Below, piece by piece: positions 50,094 to 61,462 of a DNA stretch of 64,000 nt. Numbering within the stretch: position 1 is the first letter of the stretch; each line of letters begins with the position of its first letter. The translations under genes and the position numbers were made by a program. The notes under the pieces were generated by a model. That model did not search any database. It saw only the letters and a list, made by a program, of their open reading frames with translations, and was not told where the DNA came from. Where the stretch lies: NCBI RefSeq assembly GCF_028769735.1, contig NC_088173.1, positions 9,011,038-9,075,037 of the forward strand. Direction: 5' to 3'. The DNA is from Zonotrichia leucophrys gambelii (lineage: Eukaryota > Chordata > Aves > Passeriformes > Passerellidae).

Positions 50094-50230
50094 GTCCGCC
50101 GAGCTCCGCTCTGCCAGCCGCTCTGCTGGGCATGCCCTCGCTCGCTGCCCCAACTCTTTAAATCCCCGGCACGTGGGGCTCCGCAGCCCGGCTCGGGAGG
50201 GCAGCCCCGCTCCGCGGGTGACTCAGCCGC
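50094..50230 (-). promoter_or_regulatory. NMU: NMU core promoter: TATA-like box, CACGTG E-box, AP-1 site
   Basis: Reading upstream from the NMU start codon on the minus strand there is ATTTAAA at 50157-50163, a palindromic E-box CACGTG at 50170-50175 and TGACTCA (AP-1 consensus) at 50219-50225, all within GC-rich DNA. A TATA-like box here puts the transcription start near 50130 and gives a 5' UTR of roughly 40 nt. CACGTG is the site bound by CLOCK/BMAL1 and by USF/MYC-type bHLH proteins. Motifs are seen directly; their use is inferred. Confidence 0.5.
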
Positions 50231-50418
50231 TCCGCCCCGGCGCGGGGGAGTCCCTGCGAGGCACGGAGGCGAGGCGCTGGCCAGGCTCCAGGCCCCGTGT
50301 TAAACGCCGTCCTTTACAAAACCCCCCGTGTTTTAGTGCCCCGGAGCCCGGCAGCAGCAGTAGCGCTCCCTCGCTCGGGTGCTCCGAGCGCTGGGACGGG
50401 GCCGGCCGAGGAGCGGGG

Positions 50419-50541
50419 CTCGCACACTGTCCCTGCCCCGGGACTCGCACACTGTCCCACTCGCACACTGTCCCTGCCCCGGGACTCGCACACCGTCCCA
50501 CTCGCACACTGTCCCGGCCCCGGGGCTCGCACACCGTCCCA
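50419..50541. repeat. 41-bp minisatellite, three copies, in NMU upstream region
   Basis: Three tandem 41-bp units, each made of a 25-nt part (starting CTCGCACACTGTCCC and ending in a CCCCGGG core) and a 16-nt part (CTCGCACAC/TGTCCCA type). Copies are nearly identical, differing at a few T/C and G/C positions. It begins about 325 bp upstream of the NMU ATG. Confidence 0.9.
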
Positions 50542-53500
50542 ACAGGAATGCCGGGATGAGAGGCGTGTTTCACAGTGGGGCAATCCGAGCCACCGGCTGA
50601 TCTGCTCCCAGCCAGCCGAACGTGGGAGGAAATCTCGTCGAGCTGGCGTGTGGGAGAAGACGTCGGTGGCTCTAGGGATGGACAAATGGACACTCACCCC
50701 TCTGCCTCGGCACCCGCCGACTGGTCACTGAATTTTCTGAGGAGTCCCTGGCTGCAGAGGTGTGACTGCCTCCAGACTTTCCCTGTGCCTTAAATACACG
50801 CGCAGTCCCACGCCACGAAACAGAACTCTGCGACAGGACAATATTTAGCAATTAAAATCCTAATACTGTGCTTAGCAAGGTATTTCACTTATAATAACAG
50901 AGCTGCAGACCTCAGTCCCACTTGTCATTTATGCCTGTAGATAATGAAAGCAACTACATTCTATGACAGTCAAAAGTACACAGACTGCAGATCTGTTAAG
51001 GCACTTGGGCAGTTTAGTCCAGCTGAAGCACAGCAAGGTCTGGCTTACCACAGTGGCTGCCCAAAGTCTGCTGTTCCTCCTGCTCTCAGATCCAGCAAGT
51101 GATGATCGCCAGTGCCAAGAGTGAGCAAGATGCTCAGGCCAGTGCTGACCCGCTCCTCACACCGAGCCCAGCAGCAAGGGCTGACTTTGAAGTGTGGCAC
51201 ATGTCTGTCTGTCTCTGCTTTCTCCCCATTTGCTCCAGGAATATCCTGCACAGATGAGGTGCTGCTCTGATGCTACAGAAATGGTTTCCCGTGGGAGATC
51301 CCAGTTTAGAGTCTGCCTTAATGTTCTTTTCCCCTTCTTTTTACATTCACTCATATTTTTTTCTCTCGGTTGCGTTTTCCCTAAGGAATGCGACAACAGC
51401 ACAGTAGTAGAGATTGTCAATTTCCAAAACAACTTGCAGTTCTTTTTCACCATTTCAGTGGGTTTTGACTGGGAGCTAAATAGTATGCGGTGGAGTAAAT
51501 CTGCCTCACAAGAGCAGTGGCTGTTACTGTGAAACAAAGCTAAAGTTTAATTTATAGCCACAGCATTGGTGTTTGCTCTTTGCATTCATCTCTATCAGAT
51601 GTATGTGAAATAAAGTGGGCTCTGCCACCCTGGACACTTTGATAGGCCATCAAATTTGCAAAAGATTTGCCAAGCAGAATGCTAAGATGCTGTAGAGTTC
51701 TTTTAGTAATAGAAGCATCTTCTTTATCAGATTCAGTAGCAAAGCTTTTCTTTATATGTCTGGAACTAATTCTCATGTCAATGGAAAGCCAGTTATCAAA
51801 CCAGTATATAAACTAAAGAAGCTTATATTTTGTATCTATGATCATATTTATATCTGCCTAATTAAAAGAGGGATTTTTAAACAGTCTTAATTGAGGGATT
51901 GCATTTAGCTCTGTTTTTTCATTAATAAAAGCAGAACACATTTATTTGAAGAAATTATCATAAATGGGGAGTCATCAGTGATGAAAGGTATCTCCCTAAT
52001 CTATCTTGATTCAACTGCATGAATCAGTGTCCCAAGCTTTAGCCTAAGGAAAGATTTAATTTGTTATGCATTTTAATTATTACAGTCTTGTTAAATGTTT
52101 AATAGATGGTGAAATAAAATAAATTACAGTCTATTATGATTTGAGCACTGGATACCTGTAAATATTCTGCACCTGTTGAAAGGTTCAGAGTTCTTTAAGA
52201 GTACTGAAAAAAAGATACATCTTGACTTAAACTTTAGTTTCAGGTGAAAGGGCTCTGATTAGCCCAGAAGCTGCATTTTTGCACAGTGTGTTTTAGTACT
52301 GCAAACTGAAAAATTTTGCTGAGCCCACTTGCACAGAAACATATCAGATTTTGAAGATTATGAGAAAAAATTTTCAGGTAGAAAATTTCTGGTCTTCCAT
52401 TTACCATTTTAAAAAAATTCTCTCTTGCTTGGATTTGTATTGCTTGAAAATCCTTCATCTGAAATGTGAATTTTATTTTCAGCAGACTCCTGCTAATGGG
52501 CAAAAGCAGTAGCCATTACACATTCAATCCTGTCCGTGCCATGAGTTACAGTGTCTGAATCCTACAGGCTTCCCTCCTCCAGTACTTCCAACCCAGTATG
52601 GACTCCATTTAATTTTTGACTATGCCTTTTTGCTAAGAGCATCAGGGTAGTTTTGCATTTCCTGATACATGAGTAAGGTAATCTGATTTGGGCATAGTTA
52701 TAATCCTCCTTGTAATATACTAGAAAAAAACGATATAACTTCTAACAAAAATGTATATTTGCACTAAGATCAGACTATATATTATACCAAGATAATATTT
52801 CTACTGAAATTGGTGCAAATTTTGACAGAGCAAGTTCACCAAACTTGAATCTGAGTTTATAGGAAGCTTGCATGGTTTATGACAGTCATCTTTATTCAAG
52901 GAACTCACTGAAATTCAAGTAAGCATTCTTGTAAACAGGAGAAAAAAATATGTCTTTCTTTATTGTATCTGGTTTTGTTTTGTTTAATTGCTTGATGAAA
53001 TTAATGTTACACTATTGCAGGAACAAAACACATCCTCATTAAACGAATAGCTTGGAGGATGTTTTGGATGCTGTAATTAGCTTCTTTGAAATATTTATGT
53101 TCTTCCTAATGTTGCTTGAATAAATGTTAATTATGGCTAGTGGAAAGGAAACCAAAGAGCTGAGTATGTGCAAACATCATGGTGTCTGTGTGTGCAAGGG
53201 CAGGGTCGGGAGCAGCGTCACTGCATCCACTGGCCACGTTCACGCACACGCAGCCGCTGACAAGGTCAGTGCATGCTGCTGCTTCTGCAACTTCAATTCA
53301 ATAAAGATTATGAGAAATCATCCCTCCTACATCTGAACACAAGCACTAGGAGTGCTTTTGTCCACACTGCACTTTCTTCACTTTCAATTCCACGCTTACT
53401 GCAGTGCTTGAAATGGCTCGCTGTGTGCGCGAGGATGTTTCTCACAACTTCAGATGGTCTGTTAATAACCTGTTAATCCTTCTGTTCAATGGGAAAGTTG

Positions 53501-56500
53501 TGCACATGGATTTTGTTCTTACTTGTTTATGTTCTAGAGAATTAAATTTTCTGTAGACAAGTCTCAAAATTAATTAATGGCTGCTCAGATGCTGTGATTC
53601 TTCAAGGTATTCTCTCCTTTTATTGCTAATATGAATACAAAGTTTGTGTCAGACCAGAAAAAAGATCCATAAAGAAAAGTCACTGGAGTCTCAATTCGAG
53701 AATAAGCATCAGTAAATGGGCTTTTATTACAGTATTGGCGTAACACAAAGAGATAATCACTCAGTAATAGTCTTTAGGGATGTCTTCCTACAAATAGAAA
53801 GCAAACAACAAAACTCAAGTCATATTGGGCATGATAGACCCTGTATTTTCTAAAAAAAATCATTTTTTTATTTTGTCTAAGATGATGCCTCAGCTCTTCC
53901 TTTATGAATAAGTAAAACATAAATGACCCTCTAATGAACTACATCTTGCCTGAACTACTGGAAATGAGGACAGAAAACCCAGTCCCTGTGCTAAGAGAGA
54001 CTCCACTAGGGAACAGTGATGGGACTGATTGCAGCCAGTGTTCAGGGCTCTCTTCGAGAGTTACTAAATATTTTGCATTAAAAATTCCTTGTGTAAAAGA
54101 GAGATGACTGAACCTTTTAATGACTAAAGAAAATCTGATGACAGTAACTAAATTAATGAAAAACATGATAATCTTTCCAAAATGGTGGCTACCTGTGAAT
54201 ACCCAGAAGAAATGTGTAATTTTTATGGACTTGAGTTTGTTTAAGAAGTGGAACAGGTCGCAGAGAATAAACCTTTCTCCACCAAACTCACACCATTTTC
54301 CGTATTTTCCACCAGCATTCACCATTTATTCTATACAAACATGGAACTGGAAACAGAAGAGATTACTGTTTTATGAAGTCCTGATGATTGTAGAAAAGAA
54401 AGTTCTGTTCAAAGGAAAGCAATAATTATCTACAGTATGGTTGCATGATTTTTTTTGAAAAAGGTTACTCTGCAAGAGACTCTCATCTCACTTTCCTCTC
54501 CTCAATATTGCTTTCAGAATCTACAGGTTTTATTAACTTAAAAGACCTTAAACAAGAAAATAGAGGAGTGAAGGTAGATGAGTACTGACACTTAGAAAAT
54601 GTAATTCTGTCTTCCAAAATTTTGTTCTTTCTCACCCCTGTAGGATGAGTTGGTTTTACAATGGGATCATTCTCTTGTAATGAGACACAAACTCATATCA
54701 TGACCTCACAATGCTTTTCCATATTTTTTTCACAATATGCACATAAATCCAGCAGAAAGGAAGGAATTCTGAAAATTTGATTTATAAAGTTCATATTTTG
54801 CCAAAAGTTTTGAATTGGCACTGGCTTCAGAAAAAAAGTATATATATTCCAGGGCTAAATTTGGTGCACTGTCAAACCTCTAGTGCTTCACCAAAAGTCT
54901 CCTCCCAGCTTCCTAGTGAGGTACAACTAATGCCAGCTGCAGGAAATTCCTTCACATGGATGCAGCATGAAAGCACTTGCTTGAAAATTTGAAGGAAAAG
55001 ACCATAAGGTAGTAATTTGGAAGAATGGACTAAAATCCTATCAGTGTCTTCCAGTTTGAATGGTTCAGAGATTCTCAGCCCAAACTGTGAAGCAATGGGA
55101 TCCCTGTGGTTTGTTGTTTGTCCTGTTTATCTGCTCATTGTCTTCCTAAGACCAGAGCACTTGGCTCATGCCAGATTTACTTAGAAATTGTATTTATTAA
55201 TGGAGCAGAAAACTGAAGAAAATTCATAGATATTGTTATGTCAAAATAATGATAACACAAAATAATGATATTTCTACCAATCCCTTCATTCTTACCCCAG
55301 CTCCACAAAGCTGCTCTTACTGTGGGTTAATCAGCAAGGCACCTTACTGTGCAGGGTATTATTTCTGTATAGAGCCCACAACAGTTTTTTTTTTTCATTG
55401 TACCAACCACTGAATGCAGAAGAATGCCAAAACCCATCAGTAGAGTCTTTGCCCTCAAAGCTCAAGAAATTGATCTTTTCTTAGTTTTAGGTTTTTTGGA
55501 ATCTATCATAAGGAGAGTTTTAAAAGATGTCTTGCCTGTCTAATCTGAGGCACAATGATCAGACACGCGAACTTTTCAACAGCTTTACAATAATAAACTG
55601 CAACTTAGGAAACACTAAAACCTTTTAGACATGCCACATTCTTTATTATCTTAAAAATGGAATCGTTTTCTGTGCAGATTGATCAAATATATCACTGATG
55701 ATCAGCTCAGCATCCTAGCCCACTCCTTCCAGATTTTGTTGAAAACCCTCTCTGGTTTCTGGGTTATAAATCTGGCTGCTCATAGTCCATGATGGGTCAC
55801 GCAGTTACTTCCAGGAAAACTGAAGGTGACTTTCCATATAAAAATGCTACTTATCAGGAAGAAACGTTTGCAAATTATGAATAATACAGGTTATTACTAC
55901 TATGAGTGGCAGCTCTCCCCATAACAGCAAATAAAACCCAACTCTCTGCAGTCTCCATCTCAAATGACAGCCCTGGAGTGAGTAGGATCATTGTTTCATA
56001 TTCTTATAATGGAAGTGAGCCCACAAGGGCTATAAAAAGTACTGTAACTTAATAATTTAAAGTACTGTAATAGGTTAAAAATGGATTAATGCCAGGAGAA
56101 AGACATGGTTTTGGTTTTGGAAGATTTTTTAAATATCCTTAGAAATTTAGGACAAAGTAGTTTTAATTGTCTCAAAGAAGGAGCATGACACTGTCATATT
56201 CTTCAGGGGAAAATTGAACCATACTTATGAGATTTTCATTCCTAAATTATTTTAATTCTGATTTCTTATTGCTGTCTTCTCAGACAAAAGAACTCTTAAA
56301 ATATACACATCATCTATGAAAAGCCTCCAGTTTTACTGATGACATGAGACTTTTAAAAAAATATTATTTGTTTCTGTTGGTGAATATGATCAATGAATGC
56401 TGCAGAAATCAAATACGACAGAACAACTCCAATACAATTACAAAGTTGGGAAGTCCCATAAAAAATAATAAATGAACTCAAGAAGTTCATGCTTAAAAAT

Positions 56501-57010
56501 ACAGAAATATTCTTCAAATGGGCTGAAAACTGACATCAACGTATGAAAGGAAAAGTTATCACCCTAAAGCACAGCCCCTAAAATGGAAAAAGGCTGAAAT
56601 ACATAATACTGCATAATAGGCAAAAATATATACTAGGTCAAATTGTATCTTTTCTTGAGGAGACATGATGAAATTATCAGAAAGGATTATTTAACAAATG
56701 TTACTAGAAAGGAGGTTGTGTAGAGGTTAATAGGGCTAGACCACACTTCTCTCTCCAGAAGACAGTTTATAATTTCTGCATGCATTGGCACAAAGGGGTC
56801 ATGTAGAGGTTATTTTCAGACTCGCCCTGGACTGAGCATGTTTTCTGTAGACTAATGTAATGTAGTCCTTCCCAGGTGAAAAGAGAATGCAAAGCACTCT
56901 TAAATCAAAGTGAAAACTGCATGCAACTTTTCTGCAATAAGAAAATTAGGGCAGAAAAGAGCAAACTTTTTAGTCAGGCCCAAATCTACTTTCAATTTAC
57001 ATTCTGGAGA

Positions 57011-57070
57011 TGGCAGCATTAAAGCGACTTCCCTTAGAGATTACAGCATTAAAGAGATTTCCCTTTGAGA
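57011..57070. repeat. 30-bp tandem duplication
   Basis: Two adjacent 30-bp copies (57011-57040 and 57041-57070) share CAGCATTAAAG and TTCCCTT-x-GAGA, with about five differences. Confidence 0.85.
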
Positions 57071-58287
57071 TTAAAGTCCTCAGTGTTGTGCTTCTGAGTA
57101 ATAACCACCATAAATGGGCCTAAGAATTTCAGTCAGGTAACTTCCAACTAACATATGCAATCTGAAATGTATTTATACTCATTAAGGAACCAAAATTTCT
57201 TTACAATCATTTTTGACATTTAAAGTTAATATAATTTAAGGTTTTAACCAAACAAGGTTTGCCTGAGCTTGAGTCACTATGCAAATTAATGGGATGCTTG
57301 AAAACAGAAGTTCAAATAATAACAGCACTCAGAGACACATAATCCTGGGGGTTTTGTCCTTTCTGGGCAGCCTTGTAACAACACAGAGAACATGGGCAGC
57401 CATCAGCTCCATCAGGAGTGACCGTGAGCTGAGGCTTCTGAGCTCTGCTTTTGCCAGGCTTGTTTGTACTGTGGCAGACTTTCACTGACAGGTCAGCTGC
57501 ATCTCATTACTTCAAGGAGTCAGGCTTCGGGAAGGGAACACCTTGAAATGTCACGACCTTTCCCTGACAAGAAAAAATGTCACCAAAGGAAACACATTAG
57601 AAGGGAAAGACAGAGACCTGGGATCACAACTAATGAAAACACATTTATTGCACTCTAACAAAGTAATAGACTTTTAAATGGAAATACAATTTCCTCTTAA
57701 AAGGCAGGTATAGAGTACATACAGTGGTTTACCAGTCTGTCAGTCCCTTGAGAAAGAGCATCTACGGCTCTGTTACTCTGGTTTGTCACATCAGAAGCAG
57801 AGAACTAATGGAGCTACACTGACTTTAAACTGAGACAGAGCCAATTGTTAACATATTCTGTTCTGGAAATTCTTATTCTAAAGCCACAGCTGCAGTGTGT
57901 GTCAAGGCTGGAGAGCTAACATTTCACTAGACATTTTGCTAGACATACATGACCTGACAGCTCCTGGCGTTAGTTCCTTGTGGCAAATGCTCTGAATCTA
58001 GAGACAGCTTCTGATTTTCAAAAATATTAAAAGGAAAAAAAATTCAGCTGCTCTGTTGGCATGAACCACACAGTTATGCTAAGGACAGGTTTCGGGGGAC
58101 TTATATGAAATTACACTAGCTAAAGTTTAGCTCCAGATAATCTTGCTGCCTGGTGGCTTAGGGCTGAACCCTCTATATAATAATCTATGCAGAGTGTTTT
58201 TCTGTATTTATATACAATATTTAGTGCTGTATATAGAACTTTTTTTTTTTTTTGGTAGAACAGATGTTTTGTTGAATTTTGTACTTC

Positions 58288-58335
58288 GAATATTGCATAT
58301 ACACACAATATTCAGAATATTGCACACAATATTCT
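58288..58335. repeat. Imperfect tandem repeat GAATATTGCA...CACAATATTC
   Basis: Two consecutive copies, 27 and 21 bp, differ by a short internal deletion. Each is itself roughly palindromic (GAATATTG ... CAATATTC). Confidence 0.75.
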
Positions 58336-59114
58336 GTGCTGCATATACAGGTTTTTCTCCATCTTCCTCCCAAAGTATTGGCTTTCCTTAGTGGCCAGCA
58401 CCAGCTCTGACATCTTGAACCGGAATTGAAGCGTGAGACTCAAAGCTGAACAAAGTCCTGGGCAGGTATGTGAGGGCAAGGGCAGCCATAGGGTGAACTG
58501 TCCTGTATTATCCTTTTAAATATGCAGTCATCACCATATGCAGGATCATGCAACATGATAACCCAAACTCAAATGAAAAGCATTATTTTTCACTGATGAA
58601 AGTGAGATCCCATAGAAGTTACATGGAAATGTTCCCCAGTCTAATTGCCCAGACTACTTCTGTTTTCATTTAAGAGCACAATGCCATGCCCTGCTTCCTT
58701 CTCTGGACTATGCTCCCCTGAAAATTTTTGTGCATTTTTCAGTGCCATGGACAAAAATATTTGTGCAGGATAGTACTTCTACAGGAACAAATACTTAAAG
58801 AGATTAATGACTCCTGGTGTCCCCCAAGAAGGAAGGTAAAACAGAGTATGTGTTACCTACTTTTCCCAAAGCCAGAGAACAGAGCTAGAAATTATTCATC
58901 AAAGGCCAACAAGGACAGCCAGTAAGGCTCGAACAGCTTGTCTTGGTTTCAAAATGTGGAAGTTTACACCCTTCCCCTATCTCCTACGAGAGAAGACCAT
59001 GAACCACCTCACACACTCCACATTACAAACAGGCAGGCAAAAAAGAAAGGAACAAAGGACCAAAAACTCAAATTCATCCTGAATTACAATACACAGAACC
59101 ACTTAGGAAAATGT

Positions 59115-59290
59115 CTTTGAGACTGAGACCAACTGTTAGCCCAGCACTAAACCATGTCCCTGAGTGCCACATCTACATGGCTTTTAGATACCTCTGGGAA
59201 CTGTGACTCCATCACTTCCAGTGCTCAGGAACACTTTCAGTGAAGAAACTCTCCCTAATACTGAATCTAAACCCCCCTCCAATGGGCATT
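59115..59290 (-). mobile_element. Decayed CR1 3' UTR fragment
   Basis: The plus strand reads like the reverse complement of CR1 3' UTR: GAGTGCCACATCTACATGGC, then GGGAACTGTGACTCCATCAC, then TCAGTGAAGAAACTCTCCCT and TAATACTGAATCTAAACC. No terminal repeat is seen. Divergence is high. Confidence 0.65.
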
Positions 59291-60314
59291 GCATAAGCAT
59301 TTTCACCATCTGAGTACAAATTTTGTTTAGAAAAAGAAGTCTTAGAAATAAGTGTACCCAGGAAGCAGGAAAATTATGTTACAGTCTAAAAAAACCTGTT
59401 ACTTTCTCACTATCTCTAATGACTTCTAAGTATTTCTTCATTTTGCAGTAACAATGTAAAAGCACATCTTTCTTCTTTTCCTGCTGAAGACATATGGGGT
59501 GATCAGGTTACTCGTACATCATCTCCATCCTGCAAAAAAAAAAAAAAAAAAAGTTGAAAAATAATGTCCCTGAAGTCAGCTGATACTAAAAGTCAAGCAT
59601 GAGTTGACGTCTCTTCTCTAGGCAGATCTAAGTCTTTGAAATGTCTTTTATAAGGGCTGCAACCTTTTCCACTGTGGCTCTCCTTTTCTGAATTGCTTGA
59701 TGTTCCTGGTGTTGTCAAGGAGACAGTGGGATGATTGCAGTCCAAACCCAAGGAACTCGAACATAATGCTGTGTTCCAGCCATTTAAAAAGCAGTAGGCT
59801 TGTGATGTAGAAGTTTAAAATGAGCTTTTATACCTCAGCTGTACTTTCAGATATGTAATACCTGTGGGAAATAATGGTTGGAAATTGGGGTTATAACAAT
59901 ATGTATTCAAATACTCTTCAAGAAGTGGGAGCTCTTGATTTCAATCTAGAGAAACACCACATACACCTATTACAGGTCAGTTCTTTTCTTTCACATTCTC
60001 AAGATACTCCTAAGGAAGCAAGCCAGTGAGCTTTTAAAAATAATGTGTCTGATGAATTTTTTTATTGCTAATACCTTAAAAAATATTTTTTTAAGTTTTT
60101 TTTTTATTTTACTAAAACCAAATGAATTTTAAGAAAAGGAAATCCTTTTGGGAAAGGAGAAATATGAGATATCCTTGTTTTTTTTTCCCAAACTTGTGAT
60201 CTTGAATTAATTTGACATGTTTCCTTGCTGAGCCCTCCAATCACCCCTTCCAATCACGTGGATGCAGGAAAACCTCAGCAATTTGTTCATCTTTACTGGT
60301 GAAATAACTGATAA

Positions 60315-60548
60315 CAGAGCCTCAAGCTGCATCAAGGGAAATATAGGTTGGATATCATGGGAAGAGTGACAAAGTTCTGGAATGGCCTGCCTGCCTGGGG
60401 ATGGTGGGAGTCACCATCCCTGGATGTGTTTAAACAGAGACTGGATGTGGCACTCAGTGTCATGGTGTAGTTGAGGTGTTGGGTCATGGGTTGGACTTGA
60501 TGATCTTGAAGGTGTCTCCCAACCTAATCATTCTGCGAATTCTGTAAA
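60315..60548 (+). mobile_element. CR1 3' end fragment
   Basis: CR1 tail on the plus strand: AGTTCTGGAATGGCCTGCCT, TCACCATCCCTGGATGTGTT, GGTTGGACTTGATGATCTTG, and a terminus CATTCTGCGAATTCTGT. 5'-truncated. Confidence 0.9.
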
Positions 60549-61017
60549 TAAATGTTTTAGGTGAATTCTCTGAATAAATGTTTCTGTGAACACAGGTTTT
60601 AGGTAAGAGTGTTTGGAACAGCAGAGTGTGAAAATCTCTGGCTTTAGGAAGGCTGCATTATTACTGAAAAGAAAAAAATATAATAAGAAAAAACTTGAGC
60701 CATTAGTCTAAATTTATGCACTGGGTCAGTGTGGATATCCCAATATCTGTTTTTTCCATCTTTATACCAGATCCAAATGTAGTACAGTGTCAAAGCAAAA
60801 AGTGGGGGTTTATTTTAACGCTGCCAAGTAATCTTGCACTTTCACGCCAGATCATTTTCAAGGACATCAATTGACATGATGCCAGCTACATGAGACAATG
60901 CTCTGGGCTGCAGAAACTTGATTTTAAAAAACGGAACTGAATTACATAGGTACATGGAATGCTAGCAATAGAAATTAAGCATAGTGAGAGATGAAGCATT
61001 TGGATTAAAGGAGTAAA

Positions 61018-61062
61018 TTTATTGCTAAATATATTATTGCTAATATATTATTGCTAAATAAC
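61018..61062. repeat. AT-rich tandem repeat of TTATTGCTAATATA
   Basis: Three imperfect 14-16 bp units of TTATTGCTAA(A)TATA. Confidence 0.8.
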
Positions 61063-61147
61063 CAATGGAGTCCAACATCAGCAACCGTTTTCTGCTGTTG
61101 GCAGATGAAGTTGCACAGTAAGCCCCCTTCTTCTCACTGCTAAGAAA

Positions 61148-61462
61148 TTACCTGCTTTCCCTGGGCACCAGGACAAGTCCAAGGTGTACCAGCTCCTGTG
61201 CTGCAGGGATTAGGTCACTACACTGTTCTCCTGGTACTTTGGGAGATACTTCATGCTCATCAGCTTGTGAGTGGGGACACTGGGGGAGCTCAACCTCCAC
61301 TGCCCATGTCATGCTGAGAGAAGATTCATTAAAGGTGAGTAACTCTGTGTTGCCTGGACAGCTTCTCTTGATCTCCAGCAAACCTTGCTTTTCCTCTCCT
61401 TTCTGACCAAATGTCAGAAAATTATATCCTGCATGCAAGAGATATCCGTTATAAGGCTTCAT
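61148..61462 (-). other. Unassigned 104-codon ORF with a splice donor at its end
   Basis: The ATG at 61462-61460 opens 104 codons starting MKPYNGYLLHAGYNFLTFGQ. Near the end the sequence reads GAAAGCAG|GTAATTTC, a usable donor, and the minus strand also offers an acceptor-like CTCTTGCATGCAG inside the frame. I do not recognise the protein and see no matching neighbouring exon. One such ORF is expected by chance in 64 kb, so it stays a low-confidence candidate. Confidence 0.15.

Larger units (their letters stand above)
49795..50570. promoter_or_regulatory. CpG island over NMU promoter and exon 1
   Basis: GC and CpG density rise abruptly from the AT-rich surroundings. The block covers NMU exon 1, the start of intron 1 and about 0.5 kb upstream. 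Long open frames on both strands here (for example 49744-50559 plus) reflect lack of AT-rich stop codons, not genes. It also holds two tandem repeats (49851-49880 and 50419-50541). Confidence 0.8.
50571..59114. other. Non-coding region upstream of NMU
   Basis: AT-rich with the small tandem repeats listed. Frames at 51157-51537 on both strands overlap each other and match nothing I know. EXOC1, the expected neighbour on this side in human, was not found. Confidence 0.5.

Noticed and set aside
50094..50153. Extension of NMU exon 1 frame to a start at 50153
   Set aside because: The codon there is TTG, not ATG. The first in-frame ATG is 50093-50091.
49744..50731. 271- and 174-codon plus-strand frames over the NMU promoter
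   Set aside because: Same CpG-island effect, and partly the translation of the 41-bp minisatellite. The real gene is on the minus strand.
51157..51537. Frames of 112 and 126 codons on opposite strands
   Set aside because: They overlap each other, show no homology and have no consistent splice borders; they do not look like EXOC1.
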